A stretch of 64,000 nt of DNA from Pseudorhodoplanes sp. (GTDB lineage: Bacteria; Pseudomonadota; Alphaproteobacteria; Rhizobiales; Xanthobacteraceae), in NCBI GenBank assembly GCA_032027085.1, contig JAVSMS010000001.1, positions 4,689,730 to 4,753,729 of the forward strand. Direction: 5' to 3'. The notes beneath the pieces were generated by a model that saw nothing but the letters and a program-made list of their open reading frames with translations, was not told the origin of the DNA and did not search any database. Positions within the stretch are counted from its first letter, which is position 1. Each line of letters starts with the position of its first letter. This document shows, piece after piece, positions 7,782 to 16,806 of this stretch. Position numbers and translations under genes: made by a program.

Positions 7782-7899
7782 GTCCTCTCCATCGGGCCGG
7801 TAGCGCTCCAGCGGAAACGTACTTATCAGTTCATCGACGCTGGGAGCGGCGCGGCCGATTCAAAACCTCACGATCTCCTTTTTTTCTTAATCGGCCGAA

Positions 7900-8499
7900 C
7901 TATAGCGACATGGCGCTCGCCGGTGCCGATCGATGTTGCATCTCGCCCTTCCAGCGCTTTGCGAAAGGTGCCACAATGCCAAATTGATCGAGCGCGCGCG
8001 CCACAATATGATCGACGAGATCATCGATCGACTTCGGATGATTGTAGAAGGCTAACATCGGTGGCAGCATCGTCACGCCCATACGTGACAGCTTCAGCAT
8101 ATTCTCCAGATGAATGTTGGAGAGCGGTGTCTCGCGTGCCACCAACACAAGTTTGCGTCCTTCTTTGAGCACGACGTCTGCCGCGCGATGCACGAGATGC
8201 TCGCCGTAGCCATGCGCTATTCCTGCGAGCGTCCGCATCGAACAGGGAACTACGACCATGCCTTCGGTGAGGAACGAACCGGAGGAAATCGAAGCACCCA
8301 TATTTGCCGAGTGGTGGCAGACCGTAGCAAGCGCGCGCACGTCTTCCATCGAATAGGATGTTTCATGCTCGATCGTGCGCTGCGCCCACTTCGTGACGAC
8401 GAGATGGGATTCGATTTCGCATTGCTTCAATGTCTCAAGCAAGCGGATGCCGAGAATAGCGCCGGTCGCACCTGTCATGCCCACAATAACGCGTCGCAT
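7900..8499 (-). CDS. ubiX: UbiX-type flavin prenyltransferase
   Basis: A 199-residue Rossmann-like flavoprotein of the UbiX/Pad1 family. It attaches a dimethylallyl group to FMN to make prenylated FMN, the cofactor of UbiD decarboxylases. Seen: the FMN-binding start VGMTGATGAILGIRLLE, PCSMRTLAGIAHGYGEHLVH, the RAADVVLKEGRKLVLVARET motif and the C-terminal MLPPMLAFYNHP segment. Full length for the family. The ubiD-type gene lies 250 bases upstream on the same strand, the expected pairing. Given the setting in a catabolic island, it more likely serves that decarboxylase than ubiquinone synthesis. Confidence 0.93.
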   Translation of the reverse strand: MRRVIVGMTGATGAILGIRLLETLKQCEIESHLVVTKWAQRTIEHETSYSMEDVRALATVCHHSANMGASISSGSFLTEGMVVVPCSMRTLAGIAHGYGEHLVHRAADVVLKEGRKLVLVARETPLSNIHLENMLKLSRMGVTMLPPMLAFYNHPKSIDDLVDHIVARALDQFGIVAPFAKRWKGEMQHRSAPASAMSL

Positions 8500-8653
8500 T
8501 CTGTCTGTTCCATAGAAATGGTTGCTATGTTCAGGTCGCAGGCCGCGAGCGACGGTTTAGCAGACCGCTTATACTATCAAGAGTTAGAATACTTCGATCG
8601 ACTTCTCTATTGCGAAGGCAAACACTACCGGGGACGTCGAATGTGTTCTCGTG

Positions 8654-8682
8654 ACCGCACTCGGGTAAATCCCGAGTGCGGT
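8654..8682. other. Perfect 12-bp stem-loop between ubiD and ubiX
   Basis: ACCGCACTCGGG (8654-8665) and its exact complement (8671-8682) flank a 5-base loop. No T-run follows on either strand, so it is not a typical intrinsic terminator. In the ubiD-ubiX transcript it could act as an mRNA-stabilising or processing hairpin that sets different levels of decarboxylase and prenyltransferase. Confidence 0.7.
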
Positions 8683-8749
8683 TAGGAGAGGTAAGTCGGG
8701 TTTGACGCACCCGCTGATAGGGTCTCGAACGAAACGCTCGAACGTCGCG

Positions 8750-10363
8750 CTATTTTTTCTTGCCCTCTTCGCCCGGCTGGTGGCCAGGTTCGAAGCCGCC
8801 AACCTCATGATAGGTCACCTTGTTGTCCGTTTCGAACGCCCGCACCAGCGGGATTTGTCCGGGCAGCCCAAGCGCCTGCCAGCGGCCCGCCACCGTATCA
8901 TAGACCTCCTTGCGCAAGGTGGTGCGCTTGGAAAAGGTCGGCAGGTAACGATGTTCCTTACAGGCATTGATCAGCGCCTTGGATCCATAGGGTCGCTTCT
9001 CCGGCGGGTTCTGCGTCGGATCGAGCCAGGTGCTCCAAGTGTTGCGCAGGATGTCGATGTCGTCGATCGGATTGCAGCGGCTGGCCATCGCCCAGATCAC
9101 CTGATCCATGTCGGTCGGATCGATGTCCTCGTCCACGGCGATGATCCACTTCGTGTAGTAAGCGCCCCCCGGGCATTGTGCGGCCAGCGCCAGCGTCTGC
9201 GCCGCATGACCGGCATAGCGCTGTTCGAGGCTGATGACCGTCATGCCGAAGCCGCCCGCCGCCGCCGGATGCGAATAAACGCCGTGGATGCCGGGAATGC
9301 CGAGCTTGTCCAAATCATCCCAGATCTTGGCCGAGCGAATGACGGAAAAGAAGCCGCTCTGCTCGCAGGACGGATAGTCCGCCATCAGCGCATTGGTCAG
9401 GATCGGCTTTGAACGGAAATGAATGGCGGTGACGTCGACCAGCGGGCAACCGGCCTCGGGGCGTCCGTAATAGCCGGGGAACTCGCCGAACGGGCCTTCC
9501 GCCTTCACCGAATCGGGGCGAATGACGCCTTCGATGACGATCTCGGCATTCGCCGGCAGCAAAAGGTCGGTGGTTGTGCCGCGCACAACCGGAATCGGCT
9601 CGCCCTTGATGCCGCCGGCAAACTCATATTCCGAGACATTTTTCGGGAACGTTTGCGACCCCACCAGCATGAACAGGGGATCGATGCCCCAGGCGGCCGC
9701 CACGTGGATCGGCTTACCCTGCTGCCACGCACGGGTGATATGGAGACGCGCATCCTTGCCGGGCGAAAGATAGAGGCCGACCTGCCTCTTGCCCTGCTGC
9801 ATCATCCGGTAGGTGCCGATATTCAGATAACCGCTGTCGGGATCGCGGGTGATGACCGCGTCGCCGGTGCCCGCATAACGACCGCCGTCGAGGGGCCAGT
9901 GGCGCGGGATTGGCAGGAGATCGAGATTGATCTGGTCGCCGGTCAGCGTGTTCTCACAGACCGGCGCCTCGGCCTTCACCACCTCGCGCGGCGGTATGCG
10001 CCTCTTCAGCTTGTCCTTGGAGCGGCGGATCAGTTCGACCGTGTCGGTGTCGGCCGGCTCCTCCAGCGTCAGCGCGACGCGCTTCAGGCTCGGACCGAGA
10101 ATGTTCCACAGGAGCCGCGCGCCGATCGGGCTTTTGTCAAAACCCTGCGCGTTTTCGAACAGCACGGCGGGCGAGGGTTGCTGCTTCGCGACCAGATAAG
10201 AGATGGCGCTCATCTCCTCGTCGCGGTCGGTCGGCTGGGTGATGCGCTGCAATTCGCCGATCGCCTCGACGCGCCCAAGCCATTCGCGCAGGTCCTGGAT
10301 CGGTTTTCCTTGCGCCGTCCCCGCCACCTGTGCAGCGAGCTTCGCGTCTGCCATCTTGTTCAT
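8750..10363 (-). CDS. UbiD-family prenylated-FMN-dependent decarboxylase
   Basis: A 537-residue protein from ATG 10363, with AGAAGG ten bases upstream; the frame extends to 10393. UbiD-family enzymes (de)carboxylate aromatic or alpha,beta-unsaturated acids using prenyl-FMN. Seen: the N-terminal LREWLGRVEAIGELQRI, the central LLLPANAEIVIEGVI and EGPFGEFPGYYGRPE, carrying the family's conserved acids, and the C-terminal KRTTLRKEVYDTVAGRWQALG. The substrate cannot be read from sequence. Its neighbours (UbiX, IclR regulator, aromatic catabolic genes) favour an aromatic acid over ubiquinone precursor. Annotating it as ubiquinone UbiD would be unsafe. Confidence 0.92.
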   Translation of the reverse strand: MNKMADAKLAAQVAGTAQGKPIQDLREWLGRVEAIGELQRITQPTDRDEEMSAISYLVAKQQPSPAVLFENAQGFDKSPIGARLLWNILGPSLKRVALTLEEPADTDTVELIRRSKDKLKRRIPPREVVKAEAPVCENTLTGDQINLDLLPIPRHWPLDGGRYAGTGDAVITRDPDSGYLNIGTYRMMQQGKRQVGLYLSPGKDARLHITRAWQQGKPIHVAAAWGIDPLFMLVGSQTFPKNVSEYEFAGGIKGEPIPVVRGTTTDLLLPANAEIVIEGVIRPDSVKAEGPFGEFPGYYGRPEAGCPLVDVTAIHFRSKPILTNALMADYPSCEQSGFFSVIRSAKIWDDLDKLGIPGIHGVYSHPAAAGGFGMTVISLEQRYAGHAAQTLALAAQCPGGAYYTKWIIAVDEDIDPTDMDQVIWAMASRCNPIDDIDILRNTWSTWLDPTQNPPEKRPYGSKALINACKEHRYLPTFSKRTTLRKEVYDTVAGRWQALGLPGQIPLVRAFETDNKVTYHEVGGFEPGHQPGEEGKKK

Positions 10364-10457
10364 TTGCAAAAACCTTCTGCCGCGAGAATTCAAACGGACC
10401 TGCTGTGTATCCGACGGTTGAGGCTAGGCGGACAGGTGTCAGCCGGCAAGTAATTTC

Positions 10458-10480
10458 GGAATATCGTTCCACGATACGGA
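10458..10480. promoter_or_regulatory. Candidate IclR-type operator upstream of the ubiD-like gene
   Basis: GGAATATCGTTCC (10458-10470) has GGAA/TTCC arms. It overlaps a TTCC-N7-GGAA element (10467-10481), and TATCG (10462-10466) is inverted at 10472-10476. IclR regulators often bind such GGAA/TTCC palindromes. It lies about 95 bases before the decarboxylase start and downstream of the iclR-like gene on the same strand, so it could control ubiD-ubiX. Confidence 0.5.
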
Positions 10481-10668
10481 ATAGCTCTTTCTGCGCGTTG
10501 GATAAGGCGGTGTAGCGCCGGGCTCGTGTCGTTATGATCGATGACAGCCCAAGTCAGCATCAGCGAGATTTAGCGCAGACGAATGTCACAGGCTCCGATT
10601 CTTCCTTTTGCTCATTGCAGGAGGAAGATCGCAGATGCGTAACAATGTTCCGCTTAGAGCGAGACGCG

Positions 10669-11427
10669 CTAGCGGCGCGGCCCCTGTGACAGCGCGGTGC
10701 TGATCGCCTTCGCTGCGCTGCGCACCGAGGGCAGCAATGTGCGCACCAACTGTTCAAGGCTCATCGCGCTCGGTACTACCATGATGTTGAGGCTCGCCAC
10801 CGGCGCGCCGTTAACCATGATCGGCACCGCGGCGGTGCGGGTAGTGCGCTGGTATTCGCGGTCGCCGGTGGCGTAGCCCTGGCGGCGCACCTGCGCGAGC
10901 AGGCGCCGCACCGATTCTGGATTCTTAGCCGGCGCGTCGAAGGGGTTCGACGACTGCGCCAAGCGCATCAACGTCTCCTCGACGACTTTGGGCGAGGCGA
11001 AAGCGAGGAAGGCGCGGCCGAGGGCGGTTGCCAGCACCGGCAGGCGCGAGCCGACCGTGCGGTTGAGCGATAGCGTGCCCGGATCGCGCCCGGTATCCAT
11101 GATGACCATGGCGTCTTGGTCAAGCACGGCGAGGTCTGTCGGCCAAATTTGGTGCTGGCGCAATCCTTCCAACACCGGCCGCGCCACTTCCAGCAGCATG
11201 TTGCCGGCTTGGTAGCCGCGCGACAACGTTAGTACGCGCGCGGTCGGGTGATAGCCCTTGCGCTCGTTCTGCAGGAGATAGCCGTCGGCCATTAGCGTCT
11301 CGACCATGCGTGCCACTGTCGATTTCGGCAGACGCGTCACGGCCGCGATCTCGCGGATCTGCGCATGGCCATCGTTGATCGCGCGCAGCACGATCAGGCC
11401 GCGATGCAGGGCGTTTATCGAGCTCAT
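10669..11427 (-). CDS. IclR-family transcriptional regulator
   Basis: A 252-residue regulator with an N-terminal winged helix (residues 1-65: ALHRGLIVLRAIN, IREIAAVTRLPKSTVARMVETL) and a C-terminal effector-binding GAF-like domain (RTVGSRLPVLATALGRAFLA; GYATGDREYQRTTRTAAVPI). Family members usually control aromatic or carboxylate catabolism in response to an organic acid. It is transcribed in the same direction as, and upstream of, the ubiD/ubiX pair, which it most likely controls. A palindromic GGAA/TTCC site lies between them. Confidence 0.9.
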   Translation of the reverse strand: MSSINALHRGLIVLRAINDGHAQIREIAAVTRLPKSTVARMVETLMADGYLLQNERKGYHPTARVLTLSRGYQAGNMLLEVARPVLEGLRQHQIWPTDLAVLDQDAMVIMDTGRDPGTLSLNRTVGSRLPVLATALGRAFLAFASPKVVEETLMRLAQSSNPFDAPAKNPESVRRLLAQVRRQGYATGDREYQRTTRTAAVPIMVNGAPVASLNIMVVPSAMSLEQLVRTLLPSVRSAAKAISTALSQGPRR

Positions 11428-11454
11428 GCCAATATCACGATGGGAGGAACCCTT

Positions 11455-11573
11455 GTTCGGATGCCACGCTCACAGGGAATGCCAGCAAAAACGGCGTTCG
11501 ACAATCCTCTGCTCGCGAGCGGCGCGCGCATGAACTCGAAATCGCCATCCGGCAGGCTGGGCCGGCCGATGCA
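11455..11573 (-). pseudogene. Orphan C-terminus of a LysR regulator
   Basis: The frame reads IGRPSLPDGDFEFMRAPLAS and then VFAGIP, closely matching the last 35 residues of the intact LysR protein at 12367-13320 (IGRPGLPSDDLEFMRATLAP). Only this tail remains. It is fused in frame to the start of an IS5-family transposase, marking an IS-mediated truncation of a paralogue. Confidence 0.75.
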
Positions 11574-11711
11574 GTCGCTTTTGAGAACATGCACGATCCC
11601 GCTGAGGACCCGGCGATCGTCGACGCGCGCGACGCCACGGAGATCGGTCGGCAAATGCGGTTTGATCCGCCCCCACTGCTCGTCGCCTAGCCAAAACAAG
11701 TTCCTGCACAT
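11574..11711 (-). pseudogene. IS5-family transposase N-terminal fragment
   Basis: About 45 residues (MCRNLFWLGDEQWGRIKPHL, then RGVARVDDRRVLSGIVHVLK) match the start of IS5/IS427-type transposases. The remainder is missing and the frame runs into LysR-derived sequence. Inactive scar. Confidence 0.8.
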
Positions 11712-11761
11712 GGCCCGATCCTATTCAGAATCGAATCAAGGTTTAATGAAATAAGGATTGC

Positions 11762-11801
11762 GCTGCTGCGGCACCAGAATTGCTGCTGCAGCACCAGAAT
11801 T
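11762..11801 (+). repeat. Tandem 20-bp repeat
   Basis: GCTGCTGCGGCACCAGAATT (11762-11781) is followed at once by a copy differing at one base (11782-11801). It lies between the IS5 and IS630 scars. Slippage or junction duplication is likely; no function is evident. Confidence 0.7.
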
Positions 11802-11885
11802 AATGAGTCCCGACCCTAGTACTCAATTTTCATCGGGAGTGAGTCGTGATTCAGGATCGGGATAATTCCCGAAGCAAGAGGAGTT

Positions 11886-12360
11886 CGGCTGAAGCCGAAG
11901 ATACGCAAGGTGCTTGAGGCTCACTGCCGGGCCTCGACCACGCGGCAGCGTGACGTCAGGCGCGCGCGGATAATACTGCTTGCGGCTGAGGGCCGTAGCA
12001 CGCGTTCGATTGCCAAGGAGGTCGGGGTTCAGACACGCATTGTCAGCAACTGGTACCGGCCCTTTGCCGATCCATGGCCTTGATGGCCTTAACGATCTGC
12101 CGCATTGGAGTAGACTGCCGATCTACGGCAAAGCCACGAACAAGCGCATTTTGGCGCTTCTGGAATCAGCCTGCGCCTCACGGCTATGCCCGGTGGACCG
12201 GTCCGTTTTTGGCCAAGGACCTGGGCGACGTTGATGTTCAGTATGTTTGGCGCTTCCTGCGCGAGCACAAGATCGACCTTGCTGCCCGCAAGTCCTGGAG
12301 CGAGAGCGATGACCCGGGGGTTGCGGCGAAAACCGCCGATGACGGCACCGATCCGCCGAA
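11886..12360 (+). pseudogene. IS630-family transposase remnant
   Basis: Broken frames keep typical segments: RDVRRARIILLAAEGRSTRS, IAKEVGVQTRIVSNWYRPFA and, after frameshifts, GDVDVQYVWRFLREHKIDLA and ARKSWSESDDPG. These are N-terminal helix-turn-helix and linker parts of IS630 transposases. The catalytic half is gone and the remnant abuts the 3' end of the intact LysR gene. Confidence 0.8.
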
Positions 12361-12366
12361 AAACAT

Positions 12367-13320
12367 TCACAACGGATGCCAGCAAAAATGCCCCTCGGCG
12401 ACTTTCTGCGCTACTATCGGTGCGAGGGTTGCGCGCATGAATTCGAGGTCGTCACTTGGCAAACCCGGCCGCCCGATCAGGCTGAGCGTGCGGTTGATCG
12501 ACGGCTCAATGATATGCCGGCCCCGCAACAACCCGGCCGTGATTTCATGCAGGAACAACCCATATGACGCCACAGTACAGCACCGTTTGGCGACCAGTAG
12601 CTCACGCTTGAAATCGGTTGATTCGATCTCGATCATCACATTGAGGTGGACGCCGCGCTCCTCCGCAATACGCTCGATAAGAGCCCGTGTCAGTTGGAAC
12701 CTTGTATCCAGCATCAGCGGAAAGGCCGAAAGCTCCGCGAAAGCAACGCCATCTGCCTTACTCCCGATCAATTCGGGCGGCCCAACCAGAAACATATCCT
12801 CGCGAAACAGCGGAATGACGGGCATGTGCGGATGCGGCGGCGGATTATAGCAGACCCCCATATCCAGATGTCCATCCATGACCTGGTTCACGAGTTCGAC
12901 CGACAACCCCTCCCGAATCGCGATATTCAGTCGGCGATCCCGGTTGCATACGTCGAGCAGGTCCGGAACCAATGCTTTTCCAGATGTCGGAGTAACGCCG
13001 AATGCGTAATTGCGCGTTGACTTGACACGATAAGCGGCCATAGCGGAGCTGGCCTCCTCCAAGCGCTCAAACACCGCCTCGGCATGTGTGAGCAATTCCT
13101 TACCCGCCGGTGTCGGCAGCACGCCTCGTGGTAGCCGCTTCAGCAATTTGACGCCGAGCAACCCTTCGAGGTTTCTCACCTGATATCCGAGCGCCGGCTG
13201 CGACACGTTCAACTGCCGGCTGGCCGCAATGAAACTGCCAGCGCGGACGACGGTGGCAAAATAGGTTAATTGCTTCAAACTCAATTGCAATGCGCACGGC
13301 CTCCGAGTTCGTCCGCCCAT
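12367..13320 (-). CDS. LysR-family transcriptional regulator
   Basis: About 317 residues, with the true start uncertain: ATG 13320, or a TTG near 13290 that better fits the family N-terminus. The HTH reads LTYFATVVRAGSFIAASRQL and NVSQPALGYQVRNLEGLLGV. The C-terminal co-inducer domain follows (GMGVCYN-like strand, FRQDM-like loop, LLVAKRCCTVASYG). It is divergent from the ABC importer at 13632 across 311 bp containing a LysR-type palindrome, so it probably controls that operon. Its tail is duplicated as a relic at 11455-11573. Confidence 0.88.
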   Translation of the reverse strand: MGGRTRRPCALQLSLKQLTYFATVVRAGSFIAASRQLNVSQPALGYQVRNLEGLLGVKLLKRLPRGVLPTPAGKELLTHAEAVFERLEEASSAMAAYRVKSTRNYAFGVTPTSGKALVPDLLDVCNRDRRLNIAIREGLSVELVNQVMDGHLDMGVCYNPPPHPHMPVIPLFREDMFLVGPPELIGSKADGVAFAELSAFPLMLDTRFQLTRALIERIAEERGVHLNVMIEIESTDFKRELLVAKRCCTVASYGLFLHEITAGLLRGRHIIEPSINRTLSLIGRPGLPSDDLEFMRATLAPIVAQKVAEGHFCWHPL

Positions 13321-13631
13321 TTGCTATAAGCTTTTTGTATAGTTTGCCCTCAAATTCTGTATTTGTCTCTAACGAAAAGCTTAGCTAATCGAAATACCTA
13401 CGCAGCCGCTTGGTGTCTCATGCGTTTTTCCAACGCCCTCGCGCATATGGTATCAAGGCCAAGGCTTCTGACACTTGGTCCGCGGAAAGCGTGCTCGCGC
13501 CCGACGGGCCAAGGCCTAGTACACGTCCAGGATAATGACGATCAGACTTCGCTAGGCCACCGCGAGCTGCGACGGCGGGGTTCGCTCGCCGTAACAAATC
13601 AAGAAACAACGAGGAACTCCAGGAGTCGCTA
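13321..13631. promoter_or_regulatory. Divergent control region of lysR and the ABC operon
   Basis: This 311-bp gap holds CTATA (13324-13328) inverted as TATAG (13338-13342), a T-N11-A style LysR site beside the lysR start. At the other end CAGGAG (13619-13624) is the ribosome binding site of the binding-protein gene. No gene is seen in it. Confidence 0.5.
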
Positions 13632-14687
13632 ATGATCTCGGTCATCCCGCGTATAAAGGCAGCTTGCAAATTCGCCGCTGCGTTCGTTGTGACAATCGCC
13701 TCGGCGCTTGGCGCGGAGGCCGCCGATCGCGTATCGGTCGGCGTGGTCAATGCGAGCAGCGACATTGCGCTGTTCATCGCCGATGCCAAGGGCTATTTCA
13801 AAGATGCCGATCTCGAGGTGCAGTTCCATACCTTCGATTCCGCCGCTAAGATGATTGCTCCGCTCGGTGCAGGCCAACTCGATGTCGGCGCGGGTGCCGC
13901 GTCGTCCGGGCTCTACAACGCCGTCGAACGCGGGATCAACCTGCGGGTCGTTGCCGACAAGGCCCGTAATGCTCCTGGCTATGGCTTCCAATCGTTCATG
14001 GTGCGCAAAGCGCTGGTCGACAGCGGCGACATCAAGTCGCTGGCTGACCTGAAAGGGCGCAAGGTCGCGATCGTGGCCGCAGCAAGCAGCGACGCCTCCG
14101 TGCTCAATCAGGCCATGATCAGCGCCGGACTGAGATTTTCCGACGTCGAAAAAGTCTATCTCGGCTTCTCGAAACACATGACCGCGTTCCAGAATGGCGC
14201 CATCGACGCGAGCATCACCACCGAGCCCACCGTCTCCGCACTGATCAAGGCGGGTGTCGCCACGCGGCTCACCGGCAACGATGCCTTCTATCCGAATGCG
14301 CAAACCGCCGTGATTCTCTATGGTGGCGAATTTGCGACCAAGCGTTCGGACGTCGCCAAACGCTTCATGAAAGGTTATATCCGTGCCGTTCGCGACTATA
14401 ACAATGCGCTGAAAGACGGCCATCTAGCCGGAAACGGTGCCGACGAACTGATTGAGATCTTCATTCGCTACGGCAATATCAAGGATAAAGCATTGCTGAA
14501 GACGATGACCACCCACGGCGCAAATCCGGACGGATGGGTTAACGTTATCAGCATGAAGAATGACTGGTTGTTCTTTAAAGACAACGGCCAGATCAAAGGC
14601 ACCGTCGCCGTCGACGACGTGCTGGACCGCAGTTTTGTCGACGCTGCGCTCAAAGAGCTCGGCCCCTATAAGAAATCCGGGCTGTGA
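13632..14687 (+). CDS. ABC transporter substrate-binding protein (NMT1/SsuA-like)
   Basis: A 351-residue periplasmic protein. It has a signal peptide (basic start, hydrophobic AAAFVVTIASALGAEA, cleavage near residue 30) followed by the NMT1/ThiY-like fold. The fold reads DRVSVGVVNASSDIALFIAD, then IAPLGAGQLDVGAGAASSG, LKGRKVAIVAAASSDASV and FQNGAIDASITTEPTVSAL. It would capture a small organic acid, amine or sulfonate and hand it to the permease. Its stop overlaps the ATPase start by GTGA. Substrate unknown; the surrounding genes suggest an aromatic acid. Confidence 0.9.
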   Translation: MISVIPRIKAACKFAAAFVVTIASALGAEAADRVSVGVVNASSDIALFIADAKGYFKDADLEVQFHTFDSAAKMIAPLGAGQLDVGAGAASSGLYNAVERGINLRVVADKARNAPGYGFQSFMVRKALVDSGDIKSLADLKGRKVAIVAAASSDASVLNQAMISAGLRFSDVEKVYLGFSKHMTAFQNGAIDASITTEPTVSALIKAGVATRLTGNDAFYPNAQTAVILYGGEFATKRSDVAKRFMKGYIRAVRDYNNALKDGHLAGNGADELIEIFIRYGNIKDKALLKTMTTHGANPDGWVNVISMKNDWLFFKDNGQIKGTVAVDDVLDRSFVDAALKELGPYKKSGL

Positions 14688-15532
14688 GCGCACGCTATCT
14701 GCGACCGCTGCCGACGAACAGCAGCGGAGCGGCGCCGGCCGAGCGGCCGGCGATCCGCATTTGCGAGCTGACGAAGGCCTACGGCAGCTTCACCGCGATC
14801 GAGAGCGTCTCGCTGGATATTGCTCCGGGTGAGTTCTTCATGATTGTAGGCCCGTCGGGGTGCGGCAAGACCACCTTGTTGCGCATCCTCGCCGGCCTCG
14901 ACACTCCGAGTTCGGGCCAGTTCGAAATATCGACCAATACAGCCTCCGGGCGGCCCGTTAATTCGATGGTGTTCCAGGGGGATTCGATTTTTCCCTGGAT
15001 GACGGTGTGGGAAAACGCCGCCTTCGGGTTGCACATGCGCAATGTTCCGAAGGCACAGATCAGAGAGGCGGTCGGTCACTATCTCGATCGCACCGGCCTC
15101 ACCAAGTTTGCCCAAACCTATCCGCACCAACTTTCTGGCGGTATGCGCCAGCGTGTATCTATTGCTCGCGCTTTCGCCAACGACCCCGAAATCCTACTTA
15201 TGGACGAGCCGTTTTCGGCGCTGGACGCCCAGAACAAGCTGATCCTGCAAGAAGAATTGCTGCACATCTGGGAGGAGCACAAGAAGACCGTCCTGTTCAT
15301 TACCCACAGTGTGGACGAGGCAGTAATCCTCGGCGACCGCATCATGGTGATGACGGCACATCCTGGTCGGCTGAAGACCCTGATCCAAGTACCGCTCGCA
15401 CGGCCTCGCAACGTTCTCGACCTGCAGAGGGAGCCGGAATTCGGCGCTCTAGTATATGAAATCTGGGCGAGCCTGCGCGACGAAGTGCAGCGCGCACGCG
15501 AACAGAGCGAACAGACAGGAGGCAGTACGTGA
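14684..15532 (+). CDS. ABC transporter ATP-binding protein (SsuB/TauB-like)
   Basis: A 282-residue ATPase. Walker A GPSGCGKTT lies near residue 60. The Q-loop is MVFQGDSIFPWMTV, the signature LSGGMRQRVSIARAF, Walker B ILLMDEPFSALD and the H-loop ITHSVDEA. It powers import of the ligand captured by the preceding binding protein. GTGA overlaps at both ends couple it to its neighbours. Intact. Confidence 0.95.
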   Translation: MSARYLRPLPTNSSGAAPAERPAIRICELTKAYGSFTAIESVSLDIAPGEFFMIVGPSGCGKTTLLRILAGLDTPSSGQFEISTNTASGRPVNSMVFQGDSIFPWMTVWENAAFGLHMRNVPKAQIREAVGHYLDRTGLTKFAQTYPHQLSGGMRQRVSIARAFANDPEILLMDEPFSALDAQNKLILQEELLHIWEEHKKTVLFITHSVDEAVILGDRIMVMTAHPGRLKTLIQVPLARPRNVLDLQREPEFGALVYEIWASLRDEVQRAREQSEQTGGST

Positions 15533-16326
15533 GCGTGGTCACGGCTCCGCCGGCTGGACGAAAACTACGGCTGTCATTCGCATTGACCGACCGCCTAATC
15601 AGCTTTGCCTCGCCCATCGCCCTTCTTCTTGTTTGGGAGGTCGCCGCCCGCGCCGGTTTTATCGACGTGCGGTTCTTTCCCGCTCCAAGCAGCATTTTTG
15701 TCACGCTTCTAGCCATGATGGAATCCGGCGAGTTGTGGATTCATCTGTGGATGAGCCTCAAGCGGCTCACGTGGGGCTACCTTCTCGGTGGCGTCCCAGC
15801 GCTCGTGCTGGGCATCGTCATGGGCTTGAGCCGCCCGGTCCGGGCCACATTCGAACCGCTGATCTCGGCGCTTTACCCGATCCCAAAAAGCTCGATCGTG
15901 CCGTTGGCGCTGTTGATTTTCGGATTGGGCGAGGGTTCGAAAGTCTTCATGGTGGCGCTCGGAGTGTTCTTTCCGATCGCGATCAACTCAACCGCCGGCG
16001 TACTTGAGATCAACAAGATCTATCTCGACGTTGGCAAAAACTTTAAAGCCGGCCGCTGGTCGACATTCCGCTATATCGCGTTGCCCGGCGCCTTGCCCGT
16101 CATTCTCACCGGGATTAGACTTGGTGTGGGTATGGGCCTCGTGTTGATCGCGATCGCCGAGATGGTTGGCGCCAAGAGCGGGCTTGGCTACATGATCTGG
16201 AACGCATGGGAGACCTTCGCGGTCGAACAGATGTATGTTGGATTGTTCGTTATCGCCATGATCGGACTCGCCCTCAATCTCCTCCTGAACGAGATTGAGA
16301 AAATACTCGTCCCCTGGCGGCGATGA
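15529..16326 (+). CDS. ABC transporter permease (SsuC/TauC-like)
   Basis: A 265-residue inner-membrane protein with about six transmembrane segments. The first is near residues 22-42 (LISFASPIALLLVWEVAARA). The cytoplasmic EAA-like loop reads KIYLDVGKNFKAGRWSTFRY, then IALPGALPVILTGIRLGVGM. It completes the binding protein-ATPase-permease importer begun at 13632. No further gene follows on this strand; IS debris begins just after the stop. Confidence 0.93.
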   Translation: MSVVTAPPAGRKLRLSFALTDRLISFASPIALLLVWEVAARAGFIDVRFFPAPSSIFVTLLAMMESGELWIHLWMSLKRLTWGYLLGGVPALVLGIVMGLSRPVRATFEPLISALYPIPKSSIVPLALLIFGLGEGSKVFMVALGVFFPIAINSTAGVLEINKIYLDVGKNFKAGRWSTFRYIALPGALPVILTGIRLGVGMGLVLIAIAEMVGAKSGLGYMIWNAWETFAVEQMYVGLFVIAMIGLALNLLLNEIEKILVPWRR

Positions 16327-16465
16327 TGGCAGCGGGCCCGGGTGAAATTCGTCGCGTACCGCACGGACCTGCAGCCGCGCTACAACAGCCACGGCCGATC
16401 CTGAGCCAACAGATACCCGGCAGCACGCCCGAATAAATCAAGGATTATGATTATCGATGGCGGCC

Positions 16466-16535
16466 CGGCCGCGGCATTTACGACAATATGAAGACGGCGG
16501 TGGAGACGATCTTCGCCCGCAAGCAACGGCTCTGC
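16466..16535 (+). pseudogene. IS21-family IstA fragment
   Basis: A short frame reads GRGIYDNMKTAVETIFARKQ, a conserved piece of the IS21 IstA catalytic domain. Nothing else of the element is present. Confidence 0.6.
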
Positions 16536-16620
16536 GGCGCACCCGCCGGAATGAGCGTTAACCCGGAAAATCCAGCACCGGCTGGCCTAAAAACCGGGAG
16601 CGCTTCAAAAAGCTCCTGAA

Positions 16621-16658
16621 GCGAGCTCAGCCTTAGATAAATTCTGGGGGCAAGGTCA
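16621..16658 (+). mobile_element. IS3-type right terminal fragment
   Basis: These 38 bases closely resemble the last 38 bp of the intact IS at 3768-5039 (CTCAG...GATAA...CTGGGGGCAAGGTCA). It is a solitary IS end left after deletion. Confidence 0.65.
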
Positions 16659-16806
16659 CAGCTCCGCGTTCGCCGGTTCACAGATTGGGAACGTCCTGCT
16701 CGGTTTCGCAGAGCACCACCTCCCGCCGATTAACAGACCGTGCTGTTGCGGCAGGAAGCTCGTCTTGATTGTTCCAAGAGGCTGGTGGCAAAGAGCTTGG
16801 TCATCG

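Noticed and set aside
9419-10453. Plus-strand 344-residue open frame opposite the ubiD-type gene
   Set aside because: No family pattern, Arg/His-rich composition typical of an antisense shadow, and the reverse strand encodes a clear UbiD protein.
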